DNA of 64,000 nt. Origin: an uncultured Treponema sp. GTDB taxonomy: Bacteria > Spirochaetota > Spirochaetia > Treponematales > Treponemataceae. Of this stretch, positions 56,836 through 64,000 are shown one piece after another. The stretch lies in NCBI GenBank assembly GCA_937877535.1, contig CALFJF010000044.1, forward strand, positions 26,294-90,293, written 5' to 3'. The stretch's first letter is position 1; every line of letters starts with the position of its first letter. The notes under the pieces are model-generated. The model was not told where the DNA came from, did not search any database, and saw only the letters and a program-made list of their open reading frames with translations. The position numbers and the translations under genes are program-made.

Positions 56836-59238
56836 TCAAGATTCTCCAAAGTCGTAACTTCCAGAAGAAAGCGTTTCGCCCGCTTCTGAAGAGATTTTGA
56901 ACGAAATGCGATTTTTTTCAGAATCGAGAGAAATCGAAAAGCGAACAATCGAATCGGGAAGGATTTTTCCGCTGAATTTGAGTCTTCGGATTTTTGTGGC
57001 ACTTTTTCCCGCGCCCAAAAACGCCGCCACCGCGTGAGACACCACGTCAAATTGCGCAACCGCAGGAAGAATCGGAAAAGACGGAAAATGCCCATCAAAA
57101 TAATCCGCATTTTTTGGAAACAACAGTTCAAAATCAACGGAAAAATCGGAGCGCGAAACGTTTTTTGGACAAGAAATCCCGTGCTTCAAAAGAAACGCAG
57201 AAAAGATTTCGGATTCTTCCAAAAACTGTTTCTCGCCTTCGCCGTCCAAAGCGTCAAAGAGCGATTTTATTTCGTCTTTGTGCTTTTTTCCTTGAACGTC
57301 TTGCGGGATTTTTTCCACATATCGAAAGCGTTTTGGAAGCACGACGTTTTCAAAAAATTGCAAAAGATAATCGTGAAAATGCCTGTTTACAAGGAATTTT
57401 GGCGTGTCGCGGAATTTTTCGCGTCCGCTTTCGTTCAAAACAATCGCCGCCGCAAGATATTGCCGTTTTCCAGAAAGAGCCACAACGGCACAATCCGAAA
57501 CGAGTCCCGTTTGCAAAAACCGATTTTCAACTTCGGGAAGCGAAATGCGTTTTTCTTCGATTTTTACAATGGAATCCGCGCGACCTTTTAAGAAAAAACG
57601 CCCGTCTGCTTGAATGTCCGCCAAGTCGCCCGTTTTGAATCCGCGCTCGTCTTTGATGTACGGCGAAATTATCGTAAGGCAACCGTCGTTTTCATCAAGC
57701 CAGATTTTTGCATTGTCAAACGGAGTCCACTGTAAGCCGTCAACACTTTGCTGCCGATACGCAATTCCGCTCGTTTCTGTAGAACCGTACACTTCAAGCG
57801 GGCAAAATCCAAACGTTTTTTGCGTTTCAAGCGCGAGTTTTTCGGAAACCGCGCCTCCGCTCGTAAAAATCCACGGATTTTTGAGCGGCAATTTTTCCAA
57901 AAGAGAAGCGCAGGTGCGTTTCAAAAACGCAGGAACTGCAATTATGACGTATTGCTCATCGGTAAGCGTGCGGAATTCTTCAGGAAACTCAATTCGCTTT
58001 TTTCTAAACGGCACGGCAAGCGTAAAAGGCAAACAAATCGTAAACAAAAATCCATAAATATGGTGCTGGCTCACCGTGGAAACGAGCCGCCGCGAAAGAA
58101 ATTCCTCGCCCCATTTTTTGATAACAAACGCATTGTCCGCTTCAAATTCCGTCATGCGTTGCTGTACCGCCTTTGGTTTTCCCGTGCTTCCCGATGTGTA
58201 TAAAACGATTCGAGTGGAAGCCGCGTCGATTTGGGGCGTTGTGCGCATTTCTTCTTCGGAAATGGTGATTTTTGAAATAACGTCGGGGAGAAAATCCGCG
58301 TTCAAAATTGGTTTTCCTTCGATTTCTTTGCAATCCGTCAAAAATCGAATTTCTTTTTTGCCCTCTCCCGCTTTGATTTCTTCGATAAAGCGCGGACTAA
58401 TGTTTGCGGTCAAAAGGATTTCCTTTTTTTTCTGCAAAAGTGCGACAAGCGCGCACAAAAAAAGCCAATAATCTTCAACGTGAAGAATCCAAGAATCCAC
58501 GTCAGGAAATTGCTCAATAAACGCGCGAATTTTTGCAGAATCGCGCAAAAAATCGCGCCAAAAAAGGTATTTTTTTTCGCTCCATTCCCCGTCAAAACAA
58601 AGAATCGTGTTGTCTGCACGGCTATCCGCGCAAAATGCTGAAATTGGAATCGACTTTGGCATTTTCTTTTGAGTCGCCCTCCTCATCAAAAATTCTATTG
58701 CAAAAAGCGCACCCATAAGTGCGTAAGAAATGCCGCCGTTGTAAAGCGACCAAAGTTTGCTGCTTGCAAAAAGCACGGTATAAAATGCCGCCGTTCCGTT
58801 CAAAACAAAAAACGCGCACCACACAACCGTAACGCGCTTGCAATATCGCTCGACTTTTTTTTCGGAAACGCTTCCTTTGATTGTTTTGTCAGAAAGGCAC
58901 GCAAGTCGAAAGCAAGCGTTTGGCGGAAAAAAAAGCGACGAACCAAAGGCAAACAAAAACGCGCCATTCATCAAAACGGGGTACAGTTTGATAAATTCTT
59001 CGCGCCCCGTAAAAATGCAAGTGCCGCCAAGAATCGAAAGCGCGAGAGCGGAAAAAATGAGCCGCGCATTTTTTTTGAATCCGCCGCCAGTTGCCGCAAA
59101 AAAGTACGCCGCGCCAAGCACAACCACAAAAAGCGAAAAAAACTTGAGCGGCAACTTGAGTACGACCAAGCAAATAAATGCCGAAATCGGGTACAGCGTG
59201 GCAAAAAAGCCAAACGCGACTTTTGCAAAAACGCGCAC
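56836..59238 (-). CDS. Fusion protein: membrane domain (ApeG) + acyl/aryl-CoA ligase (ApeH) + dehydratase (ApeI)
   Basis: The 800-residue protein combines three units that are separate in the proteobacterial clusters I know. Residues 1-190: five to six membrane helices of the COG4648/ApeG type. About 205-660: AMP-forming ligase with LYTSGSTGKPKAVQQ (about 346), VYGSTETSGIAYR and KTGDLADIQADGRFFLKGR. About 680-800: a FabA/Z-like hotdog with YFDGHFPSFPILPAVAQ (about 712), including the catalytic His. The ligase would activate the aromatic or fatty starter and load an adjacent carrier protein at the membrane. It starts with GTG directly after the carrier-protein stop (TAAGTG), without a Shine-Dalgarno sequence. 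Confidence 0.85.
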   Translation of the reverse strand: MRVFAKVAFGFFATLYPISAFICLVVLKLPLKFFSLFVVVLGAAYFFAATGGGFKKNARLIFSALALSILGGTCIFTGREEFIKLYPVLMNGAFLFAFGSSLFFPPNACFRLACLSDKTIKGSVSEKKVERYCKRVTVVWCAFFVLNGTAAFYTVLFASSKLWSLYNGGISYALMGALFAIEFLMRRATQKKMPKSIPISAFCADSRADNTILCFDGEWSEKKYLFWRDFLRDSAKIRAFIEQFPDVDSWILHVEDYWLFLCALVALLQKKKEILLTANISPRFIEEIKAGEGKKEIRFLTDCKEIEGKPILNADFLPDVISKITISEEEMRTTPQIDAASTRIVLYTSGSTGKPKAVQQRMTEFEADNAFVIKKWGEEFLSRRLVSTVSQHHIYGFLFTICLPFTLAVPFRKKRIEFPEEFRTLTDEQYVIIAVPAFLKRTCASLLEKLPLKNPWIFTSGGAVSEKLALETQKTFGFCPLEVYGSTETSGIAYRQQSVDGLQWTPFDNAKIWLDENDGCLTIISPYIKDERGFKTGDLADIQADGRFFLKGRADSIVKIEEKRISLPEVENRFLQTGLVSDCAVVALSGKRQYLAAAIVLNESGREKFRDTPKFLVNRHFHDYLLQFFENVVLPKRFRYVEKIPQDVQGKKHKDEIKSLFDALDGEGEKQFLEESEIFSAFLLKHGISCPKNVSRSDFSVDFELLFPKNADYFDGHFPSFPILPAVAQFDVVSHAVAAFLGAGKSATKIRRLKFSGKILPDSIVRFSISLDSEKNRISFKISSEAGETLSSGSYDFGES

Positions 59239-59481
59239 TTATTTTGAAAGTGGCAAAAGCACGTTCACAACGTCGCCGACGGTTTTGACGCTTTTGAACA
59301 CTTGCGGTTCAACCGAGTCAGAAAGATACGGCTTTAATTTTACAATCATGTCAACAGCGTCAATAGAATCGAGTTCCAAATCATCGCCGATTTTTGCGTC
59401 TTCGCGAATGAGCGTTTCGTCGATGTCAAAATCTTCGACCAAAATCGTCTTTACCGTGGAAAAAAGTTCGTCGCGAGTCAT
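59239..59481 (-). CDS. Acyl carrier protein 2 (ApeF-like)
   Basis: The 80-residue protein has the phosphopantetheine site DDLELDSIDAVDMIVKL, with Ser in DSID. It overlaps the preceding carrier gene as ATGA and is followed without a gap by the fusion gene. The second carrier presumably holds the growing chain or the loaded starter. Confidence 0.9.
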   Translation of the reverse strand: MTRDELFSTVKTILVEDFDIDETLIREDAKIGDDLELDSIDAVDMIVKLKPYLSDSVEPQVFKSVKTVGDVVNVLLPLSK

Positions 59482-59744
59482 TGCGCATTCCCTCTCTCTT
59501 TTGCAATAAAGTCCGCAAGCGCGTTCACCGAAGCAAAATGCTCACGAGTTTCCGCGTTTTCAGAACTAAATTTTACGCCAAACTTTTTTTTGAGCGCAAC
59601 GCCCAATTCCAGCGCATCGATTGAGTCCAGCCCCAGCCCCGTGCCAAACAAAGGCTCGCTGTCCACAATGTCTTCCGCCGTTACGTCCTCAAGTTCCAGC
59701 GCATTTACGATACATTCTTTTATCTCTTTTTTGAGTTCGTCCAT
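59478..59744 (-). CDS. Acyl carrier protein 1 (ApeE-like)
   Basis: The 88-residue protein has the attachment site GTGLGLDSIDALELGVAL and an acidic helical profile. AAGGAAA precedes the ATG. An internal promoter lies about 80 bp upstream at the 3' end of the acyltransferase gene. Confidence 0.92.
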   Translation of the reverse strand: MDELKKEIKECIVNALELEDVTAEDIVDSEPLFGTGLGLDSIDALELGVALKKKFGVKFSSENAETREHFASVNALADFIAKERGNAQ

Positions 59745-59782
59745 TTTGATTTCCTTTTGAACTGATTTTTTCTAACCATGAG

Positions 59783-59817
59783 CCGTTCAAGATTTTCCCA
59801 AACGAGTTTTTGAACGG
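59783..59817. other. Hairpin in the carrier-protein leader
   Basis: CCGTTCAA and TTGAACGG (8 bp) flank a 19-base loop between the predicted promoter and the ACP start. No T-run follows on the minus strand. Confidence 0.35.
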
Positions 59818-59821
59818 TTTT

Positions 59822-59851
59822 ATTATATTGAAAACCCGCCGAATTCTTCAA
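59822..59851 (-). promoter_or_regulatory. Internal promoter before the carrier-protein genes
   Basis: TTGAAG and TATAAT on the minus strand are 18 bp apart. The -35 overlaps the stop region of the acyltransferase gene, and the start codon of the first carrier is 78 bp downstream. Confidence 0.55.
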
Positions 59852-60669
59852 CGGCAAAAAACGTTGTTATGTTCGTCGGAAAGAAGAGAGCGAAGACGCG
59901 CGGTGTAGCGTTTTGCCGCAATCGGCTCAGAAAGATTTTGAAATTCGTCAGGAAAAAGCATTTCGTGGACAAAAAATCGGTAACGATACGCGCCCTCTGG
60001 ATTAACTTGCCACGGTTTATCGCCTTTGCGAAAGCCGATTTTGTCGTTTCCGCCAATGTACACGCCCAAAATCGGAGCAGACGTTTTGAGCGAAAGCCGC
60101 GCCGCGCCTTTTTTGTAGCGATTTTGCCCAAAAGCCGTGCTTCTTGTGCCTTCTGGAAAAATCGCGATTGTTCCGCCCAAAGAAAAATTCTTTTTTGTGC
60201 GCTCGATGATGTGCTCGTATTCCATTGAGTTTGGAATGTAGACGAGATTCACGATTGCAGAAAGCACGCTCCGATGAGAAAGCGAGCCTTTTACGATAAA
60301 ATCAGTGCAAGGAAGAAACGAAATCAACAGAATCGAGTCAATCATCGACGGATGATTTGCCGCGATTATGCACGATTTTGCCGAGCAAAGCCGTTTTTTG
60401 TCTTCTTTTGAGATTTCGATTTTGATGACTTTTGTCAAAATGAGCCAATACCGAAAAACAACAAGGCCGCCGTGTAAAAATCTTCGAGCCGCACGCTGAA
60501 AACGCTCCTGCGGATGCAAAAAAATCAAAAGAAGCGGAAGCACCACAATCGAAATCGCCACCGAGCAAGTGCCAAATAGAAAAAAACTCACTAATTTTGA
60601 AACGGAATGTAAAAAAATGAGCGGCAAAGGAAGCCGCCGATGTTCTTTTTTTGATTTTTTTTCGCTCAA
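59848..60669 (-). CDS. PlsC-type 1-acyl-glycerol-phosphate acyltransferase (ApeD-like)
   Basis: The 273-residue membrane protein has two N-terminal hydrophobic helices (LVSFFLFGTCSVAISIVVLP) and the PlsC active site NHPSMIDS (HX4D, about residue 106) with IFPEGTRST (about 172). It would transfer an acyl group to a lyso-lipid or glycosyl acceptor, tethering the polyene to a membrane lipid. Its start overlaps the chain-length-factor stop as ATGA. Confidence 0.88.
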   Translation of the reverse strand: MSEKKSKKEHRRLPLPLIFLHSVSKLVSFFLFGTCSVAISIVVLPLLLIFLHPQERFQRAARRFLHGGLVVFRYWLILTKVIKIEISKEDKKRLCSAKSCIIAANHPSMIDSILLISFLPCTDFIVKGSLSHRSVLSAIVNLVYIPNSMEYEHIIERTKKNFSLGGTIAIFPEGTRSTAFGQNRYKKGAARLSLKTSAPILGVYIGGNDKIGFRKGDKPWQVNPEGAYRYRFFVHEMLFPDEFQNLSEPIAAKRYTARLRSLLSDEHNNVFCR

Positions 60670-61283
60670 TTTTGATTCTCCCTTTGTTTTTCTAAAAAAT
60701 GCACAAACGATTTTGGACTTTCAAAATCCGATTCGGGAAGAAGAATCCCAAACGAATTTTTTGAAAAAAGAGCGGCAAAAGAAAGCACCTCACACTCATC
60801 ATCTTGCGCGATTTTTTCGTATTCTTCGGGGATTTTTTCGTCGGCAAAGGCAAAAACAACTTTTTCGATTCCAGAACACAATCGCGCTCGAACGGCTTGA
60901 AGCGCGTCTGAAAACCGAACGGGATAAATGGCAACGTATGGCGCGTTTATTCCAAGTGCGATTGTGGTTACGGCAGGAGGCGCGTTAAAAACCGAAAGCG
61001 AAAATTGCGCGGGACTCACGTCGTTTTCTTCCACGAGAGACCGATTTATTTTTAGTTGCCGCGAAACTTCCCCACGCATTGACGCAAAAATGAGCGGAAC
61101 ATCAGTTTGAATCGTGCCGTCTTCTTTTAGAAGCACGTTTCGCACGCTTTCCACCGTCATTTTTGAAAGTTGACTTAAACGACGGCGAAAAAGCGAATCA
61201 ACGTACTCAAGGCGCGGCGAATCAGAACGATTTTCTTTGCTCGGCTTCCAAACAAAACTTTTTTCTATACAAATCTCTTTCAT
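60666..61283 (-). CDS. Ketosynthase chain-length-factor-like protein (ApeC-like)
   Basis: The 205-residue protein matches the N-terminal half of a ketosynthase without the catalytic Cys (PF13723 type): FSLSVFNAPPAVTTIALGI stands where the family has its dimer-facing loop, and SDALQAVRARLCSGIEKVVF precedes the variable end. ApeC proteins of this size pair with ApeO as chain-length factor. Here the partner gene lies seven genes downstream, as in proteobacteria. AAGGAA precedes the ATG. The gap to the methyltransferase gene holds a palindromic repeat. Confidence 0.78.
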   Translation of the reverse strand: MKEICIEKSFVWKPSKENRSDSPRLEYVDSLFRRRLSQLSKMTVESVRNVLLKEDGTIQTDVPLIFASMRGEVSRQLKINRSLVEENDVSPAQFSLSVFNAPPAVTTIALGINAPYVAIYPVRFSDALQAVRARLCSGIEKVVFAFADEKIPEEYEKIAQDDECEVLSFAALFSKNSFGILLPESDFESPKSFVHFLEKQRENQN

Positions 61284-61334
61284 ACATTCCTTTTTTGACT
61301 TTCATTTTCTCGGTGGTTTCGATTCGTTTTCTTT

Positions 61335-61359
61335 GGTGGTTGAGCCTGTCGAAACCACC
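61335..61359. repeat. Dispersed palindromic repeat, copy 4
   Basis: An exact 25-bp copy in the 132-bp gap between the methyltransferase and chain-length-factor genes. A partial copy of one arm (GGTGGTTTCGA) lies 20 bp to its left at 61314. Confidence 0.85.
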
Positions 61360-61415
61360 AAGTTCCCGATTCGTTCGCTCGATTTTAAGCGATTGCCCCC
61401 GATTCTAGCAGACAA

Positions 61416-62537
61416 TCACCCTTCCGAGATTTTTTTGAATCCAAGGAGCGAATAAAAATTTGCTCCCAAATTGTGATGTTCTTCACAAATTCTAAATCCT
61501 GCCTTTTCTATCGCGCAAACGAGTTCTTTGTAACGGTACATTTTTGAGTTTCCGTTTGCCATACACGTAAAATAAAGACTCGTCGCTTGAAGAGCAAAAG
61601 ACTCAAGCGTGTATTTTTGCTTGTCCCACAGCGGTTCCAAAACCCAAACAATCGTATGTTCGCTCGCGCTTTCGTGGATTTTTTTGAGAATTTTTGTAAT
61701 TTGCGAAAGCGAAAAGCAATCAAGAAATTGACTCATCCAAACCGCGTCCATATTTTTTGGAAGTTTCGTCAAATCATCAAGGACGTTTCCAGAAACCGCG
61801 TCAATTCTGTCGGAAAATCCTGCTTCATCGGCATTTTTTTTCGCAAGAGCAACTTGCCCTGGTAAATCCACAATCGTTACGCGCACGTCCGCGTCAAAGT
61901 GGCACGAAGCAATTGCCCATTTTGCCGTATTTCCGCCAATATCCAAAAGCGACTTTGGCTTTTTTTTGTACACGATTGGAAGCACTTCGGGAAACGCAAC
62001 ATCGCTGTAAAAATGGTCAAAATCAAACCAGGATTTTTTCTCTTTTTCGGGCAAACTCGAAAGTGCCTCGTAAATCGTCGTCCAGTTTTCGCCAAAAACG
62101 CGAAGTCCCTCAGGTTTTCCCGTTTTGATTGATTCGGTTAGATTTTCTGCGCCTTTGTAACAAACGTCGCTCGAAAAATAAAAGTTCACGCGCGTACATT
62201 CGTCTTCAAGAAGAAAAAAACCGATTTTTCCAAGAACGAGTTTTCCAAGCGAAGAATCCAAAGGCTTTTCGGCGATTTTTATGATTCCCATTCCAAGCGC
62301 GATTTCGCACAAAACGCCAACGCCGTACTCGCTTATCGAAGAAGAATCCGAAAGTTCCTGCACGGTGATTCCGTTTTCGCCTGCGTCGGAGATTTTTTGA
62401 AGCAAACCCAATTCCAAAAGCGCACGAACCGCTTGAAACGTAAGCGGCGCAAACGCGATTTTCATCGCCTCCGTTTTTGCGTCAACTGCGCTGATTTTGT
62501 CAGAAAAATAAGAAAACTCAAGGGATTTTGATTTCAT
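61416..62537 (-). CDS. SAM-dependent O-methyltransferase (ApeB-like)
   Basis: The 373-residue protein has an N-terminal winged-helix dimerisation domain (residues 25-110: APLTFQAVRALLELGLLQKI) and a Rossmann methyltransferase domain with SLLDIGGNTAKWAIA (SAM motif, about 195), VTIVDLPGQ and SQFLDCFS. This two-domain layout is that of plant-type O-methyltransferases. In aryl-polyene pathways it methylates the aromatic head or an early intermediate. The conserved start is MKSKSLEFSYF; the open frame upstream is spurious. TATAAT lies only 7 bp before the ATG, so the mRNA should be leaderless. Confidence 0.85.
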   Translation of the reverse strand: MKSKSLEFSYFSDKISAVDAKTEAMKIAFAPLTFQAVRALLELGLLQKISDAGENGITVQELSDSSSISEYGVGVLCEIALGMGIIKIAEKPLDSSLGKLVLGKIGFFLLEDECTRVNFYFSSDVCYKGAENLTESIKTGKPEGLRVFGENWTTIYEALSSLPEKEKKSWFDFDHFYSDVAFPEVLPIVYKKKPKSLLDIGGNTAKWAIASCHFDADVRVTIVDLPGQVALAKKNADEAGFSDRIDAVSGNVLDDLTKLPKNMDAVWMSQFLDCFSLSQITKILKKIHESASEHTIVWVLEPLWDKQKYTLESFALQATSLYFTCMANGNSKMYRYKELVCAIEKAGFRICEEHHNLGANFYSLLGFKKISEG

Positions 62538-62544
62538 GCGCTCG

Positions 62545-62550
62545 ATTATA
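62545..62550 (-). promoter_or_regulatory. -10 box at the head of the ape-like cluster
   Basis: TATAAT on the minus strand with TTTCCA 16 bp upstream; transcription would begin at the ATG at 62537. Confidence 0.55.
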
Positions 62551-62601
62551 CAAAAAAAATGAAAAGTGGAAAACGGGCAAAAATGCCATTTTGAGCAAAA
62601 C

Positions 62602-62634
62602 AAAAAAATAAGGGGCTTTAAGCCCCTTGTTTTT
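62602..62634 (-). terminator. fabV terminator
   Basis: AAGGGGCTT/AAGCCCCTT on the minus strand is followed by seven T after one A; its first bases overlap the fabV stop codon. It separates fabV from the ape-like cluster. Confidence 0.88.
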
Positions 62635-63853
62635 ATGCGTCGATTTTTCTCATATCGGCGACGTCCTTGGTGTAGTCCACGCCGGGTACGTCGAAGCCGT
62701 TTATCATCAAAAAGTCGTGGCGGATGCCGTCAAGGTCGATGGATTCGGCAAGGTTTTCCTCAGTGATGTTCGGCATCACCTTGTCGATTTCTGCCTGCAC
62801 GTCGGCGGAAAGCTCCCAGTCGTCGATGCGGATTCTGCCCTCCTCATCCACGGGAACTTTTCCGTCGGCGGTGTAGAGTCGCTCGGTGAACAGCCGCTCC
62901 ATCTGCTCGATGCAGCCTTCGTGCGTTCCCTTCGCCTTCTGAATCTTGAACAGGCAGCCGAGGTACACGGTAATCACGGGGATGACTGCCGACGAGCGCG
63001 TCATAAGCGCCTTGTTCACGCTCACGTATGCCGCGCCGCCGATTGCCTTCAGAGCCGCGTCAATCGTCTTTGCGCGCGCTTCCAAGTCCTTTTTTGCCGC
63101 GCCGATGGTGCCGTCGCGGTAAATCGGGTGGCACATCTTAGGCCCGATGTAGGAATAGGCGACCGTCTTGCAGCCTTCTGCAAGCACGCCCGCGTCGGAG
63201 AGCTGCTTCATCCAGCGCTCCCAGTCTTCGCCGCCCATCACTTTCACGGTGTTCGCGATGTCGTCGCCCTCGGCAGGCTCGGCTTCAAGCGTGTGGAGCT
63301 TTGCCGTCATCATGTCGAGCGCGCTGCCGCCGTAGGGTTTTCCAATCGGCTTGATGACGGACTTGTAGAGCACCTTCGTGTCGGGGTCAGTGCGCACGGG
63401 GCTTGCGAGCGAGTAGACCACAAGGTCGAACTTCGCGCCCCATTTTTTTGCTTCTTCGATGACGGTGGTGCGGCACTCGTCGCTGAAAGCGTCCGCGTTG
63501 AAGGTGGTGGTGCGCAAGCCCGCTTTTGCGGCGGCGCGGTCAAAGGCAAGGTTGTTGTACCAGCCGGGCGTGCCACCCTTGGTTTCGGTAGCAGCCTTTT
63601 CAAAGGAAACGCCGATGGTGTCCGCGCCGTACTCGAATGCCGCCGTGATGCGGCTCGCAAGCCCGTAGCCTGTCGAGCAGCCCAGCACGAGCACCGTCTT
63701 GGGCGACGAGCCGCCCTCTTTCGCGCTCCTCACGCCGCGCTTTGCCTTCTGCGCGACCACATAGTCAATCTGCCGCTCCGTATCCTTGGCGCAGCCGACC
63801 GGGTGCGCGTTGATGCAGATGTTTGAACGAATCATCGGTTTAATAACTGACAT
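62633..63853 (-). CDS. fabV: Trans-2-enoyl-CoA/ACP reductase, FabV type
   Basis: The 406-residue enzyme matches the single-domain TER/FabV family, first known from T. denticola, that reduces crotonyl-CoA or enoyl-ACP with NADH. The Rossmann motif is VLVLGCSTGYGLASRITAAF (about residues 54-73). The catalytic Tyr and Lys are spaced Y-x8-K in YRDGTIGAAK (245-254). The open frame extends 48 codons upstream, where it is encoded by a palindromic repeat copy; AAAGGAG before the ATG at 63853 sets the start. Codon use is GC-rich like pflB, suggesting high expression. It may serve fatty-acid synthesis or butyrate-type fermentation. Confidence 0.95.
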   Translation of the reverse strand: MSVIKPMIRSNICINAHPVGCAKDTERQIDYVVAQKAKRGVRSAKEGGSSPKTVLVLGCSTGYGLASRITAAFEYGADTIGVSFEKAATETKGGTPGWYNNLAFDRAAAKAGLRTTTFNADAFSDECRTTVIEEAKKWGAKFDLVVYSLASPVRTDPDTKVLYKSVIKPIGKPYGGSALDMMTAKLHTLEAEPAEGDDIANTVKVMGGEDWERWMKQLSDAGVLAEGCKTVAYSYIGPKMCHPIYRDGTIGAAKKDLEARAKTIDAALKAIGGAAYVSVNKALMTRSSAVIPVITVYLGCLFKIQKAKGTHEGCIEQMERLFTERLYTADGKVPVDEEGRIRIDDWELSADVQAEIDKVMPNITEENLAESIDLDGIRHDFLMINGFDVPGVDYTKDVADMRKIDA

Positions 63854-63885
63854 TCCATTTCTCCTTTTTGAAACAAAATCGCTCC

Positions 63886-63915
63886 ATTCTACCACCGAAA
63901 CCGCCCCACACGCAA
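63886..63915 (-). promoter_or_regulatory. fabV promoter
   Basis: TTGCGT and TAGAAT on the minus strand are 18 bp apart, about 33 bp before the ATG. Confidence 0.5.
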
Positions 63916-63942
63916 ATTTCAAAAATGATAGCAGAATTTTTC

Positions 63943-63966
63943 GGTGGTTGAGCCTGTCGAAACCAC
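63943..63966. repeat. Dispersed palindromic repeat, copy 5
   Basis: Twenty-four bases identical to the unit at 61335-61359 lie upstream of the fabV promoter. Confidence 0.85.
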
Positions 63967-64000
63967 GACCAACAAAAAAACTCCCACCAGCGGTCATTTC

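Noticed and set aside
63854..63997. Upstream extension of fabV
   Set aside because: Those codons are produced by a palindromic repeat copy and the promoter; the family starts at the ATG with AAAGGAG.
1..64000. IS element or prophage genes
   Set aside because: No transposase, integrase or phage structural gene was found; only the left 1.5 kb has accessory character.

Overview
The window reads as a chromosomal segment of an anaerobic, host-associated Treponema-like spirochaete. Pointers are a class I lysyl-tRNA synthetase, a FabV/trans-2-enoyl-CoA reductase of the T. denticola type, pyruvate formate-lyase with a reverse rubrerythrin, a methyl-accepting chemotaxis receptor, PilZ and GGDEF signalling proteins, outer-membrane and lipoprotein genes, and an A/T-rich codon style in most genes. 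This is my assignment from gene content; no 16S or marker search was possible.

Layout. 1-1.5 kb: tail of a DNA cytosine-5 methyltransferase followed by small unknown genes, probably the end of an acquired element. 1.5-18 kb (minus strand): aspS, SPOR protein, coaE, polA, an RlmM-like rRNA methyltransferase, a PilZ protein and an 8.5 kb gene for a secreted giant protein. 18-26 kb: divergent unknown/DUF368 pair, an orphan ribbon-helix-helix protein, an outer-membrane barrel, pflB, an orphan TRAP binding lipoprotein and a membrane diguanylate cyclase. 26-34 kb: mazG-pth, then prs, an FGGY kinase, a HAD phosphatase and tRNA-Arg, small membrane/ASCH genes, tRNA-Gly, tRNA-Lys and a PARG-like gene. 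34-41 kb: LysR, chemoreceptor, reverse rubrerythrin, BspA-like protein, lysS. 41-47 kb (minus): CNBD regulator, glmS, SGNH esterase, glnA and an ANTAR regulator, a glutamine-centred group. 47-52 kb (plus): SEC-C protein, TrmH methyltransferase, GDT1-type transporter and a beta-helix lipoprotein with a 9-G tract. 52-62.5 kb (minus): a 12-gene cluster that is collinear with aryl-polyene (ape) clusters of proteobacteria. 62.6-64 kb: fabV.

The most striking item is the ape-like cluster: methyltransferase, chain-length factor, acyltransferase, two acyl carrier proteins, one fused protein carrying ApeG, ApeH and ApeI equivalents, glycosyltransferase, LpxL-like acyltransferase, thioesterase, ketosynthase, dehydratase and ketoreductase. 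The export genes (ApeL, M, N) and the second ketosynthase (ApeR) are not in the window. It could build a lipid-linked aryl or alkyl polyene pigment.

Two regulatory themes recur. First, about eleven genes without a Shine-Dalgarno sequence have a TATAAT/TAAAAT-like box 6-9 nt before the start codon, predicting leaderless mRNAs. Second, an 8-1-8 palindrome of the Fur/PerR type (core TTGTAATnATTACAA) lies before the reverse rubrerythrin and in the pflB/TRAP intergenic region, with a related site before the ribbon-helix-helix gene. A dispersed 24-25 bp palindromic repeat occurs five times, once in frame inside aspS.
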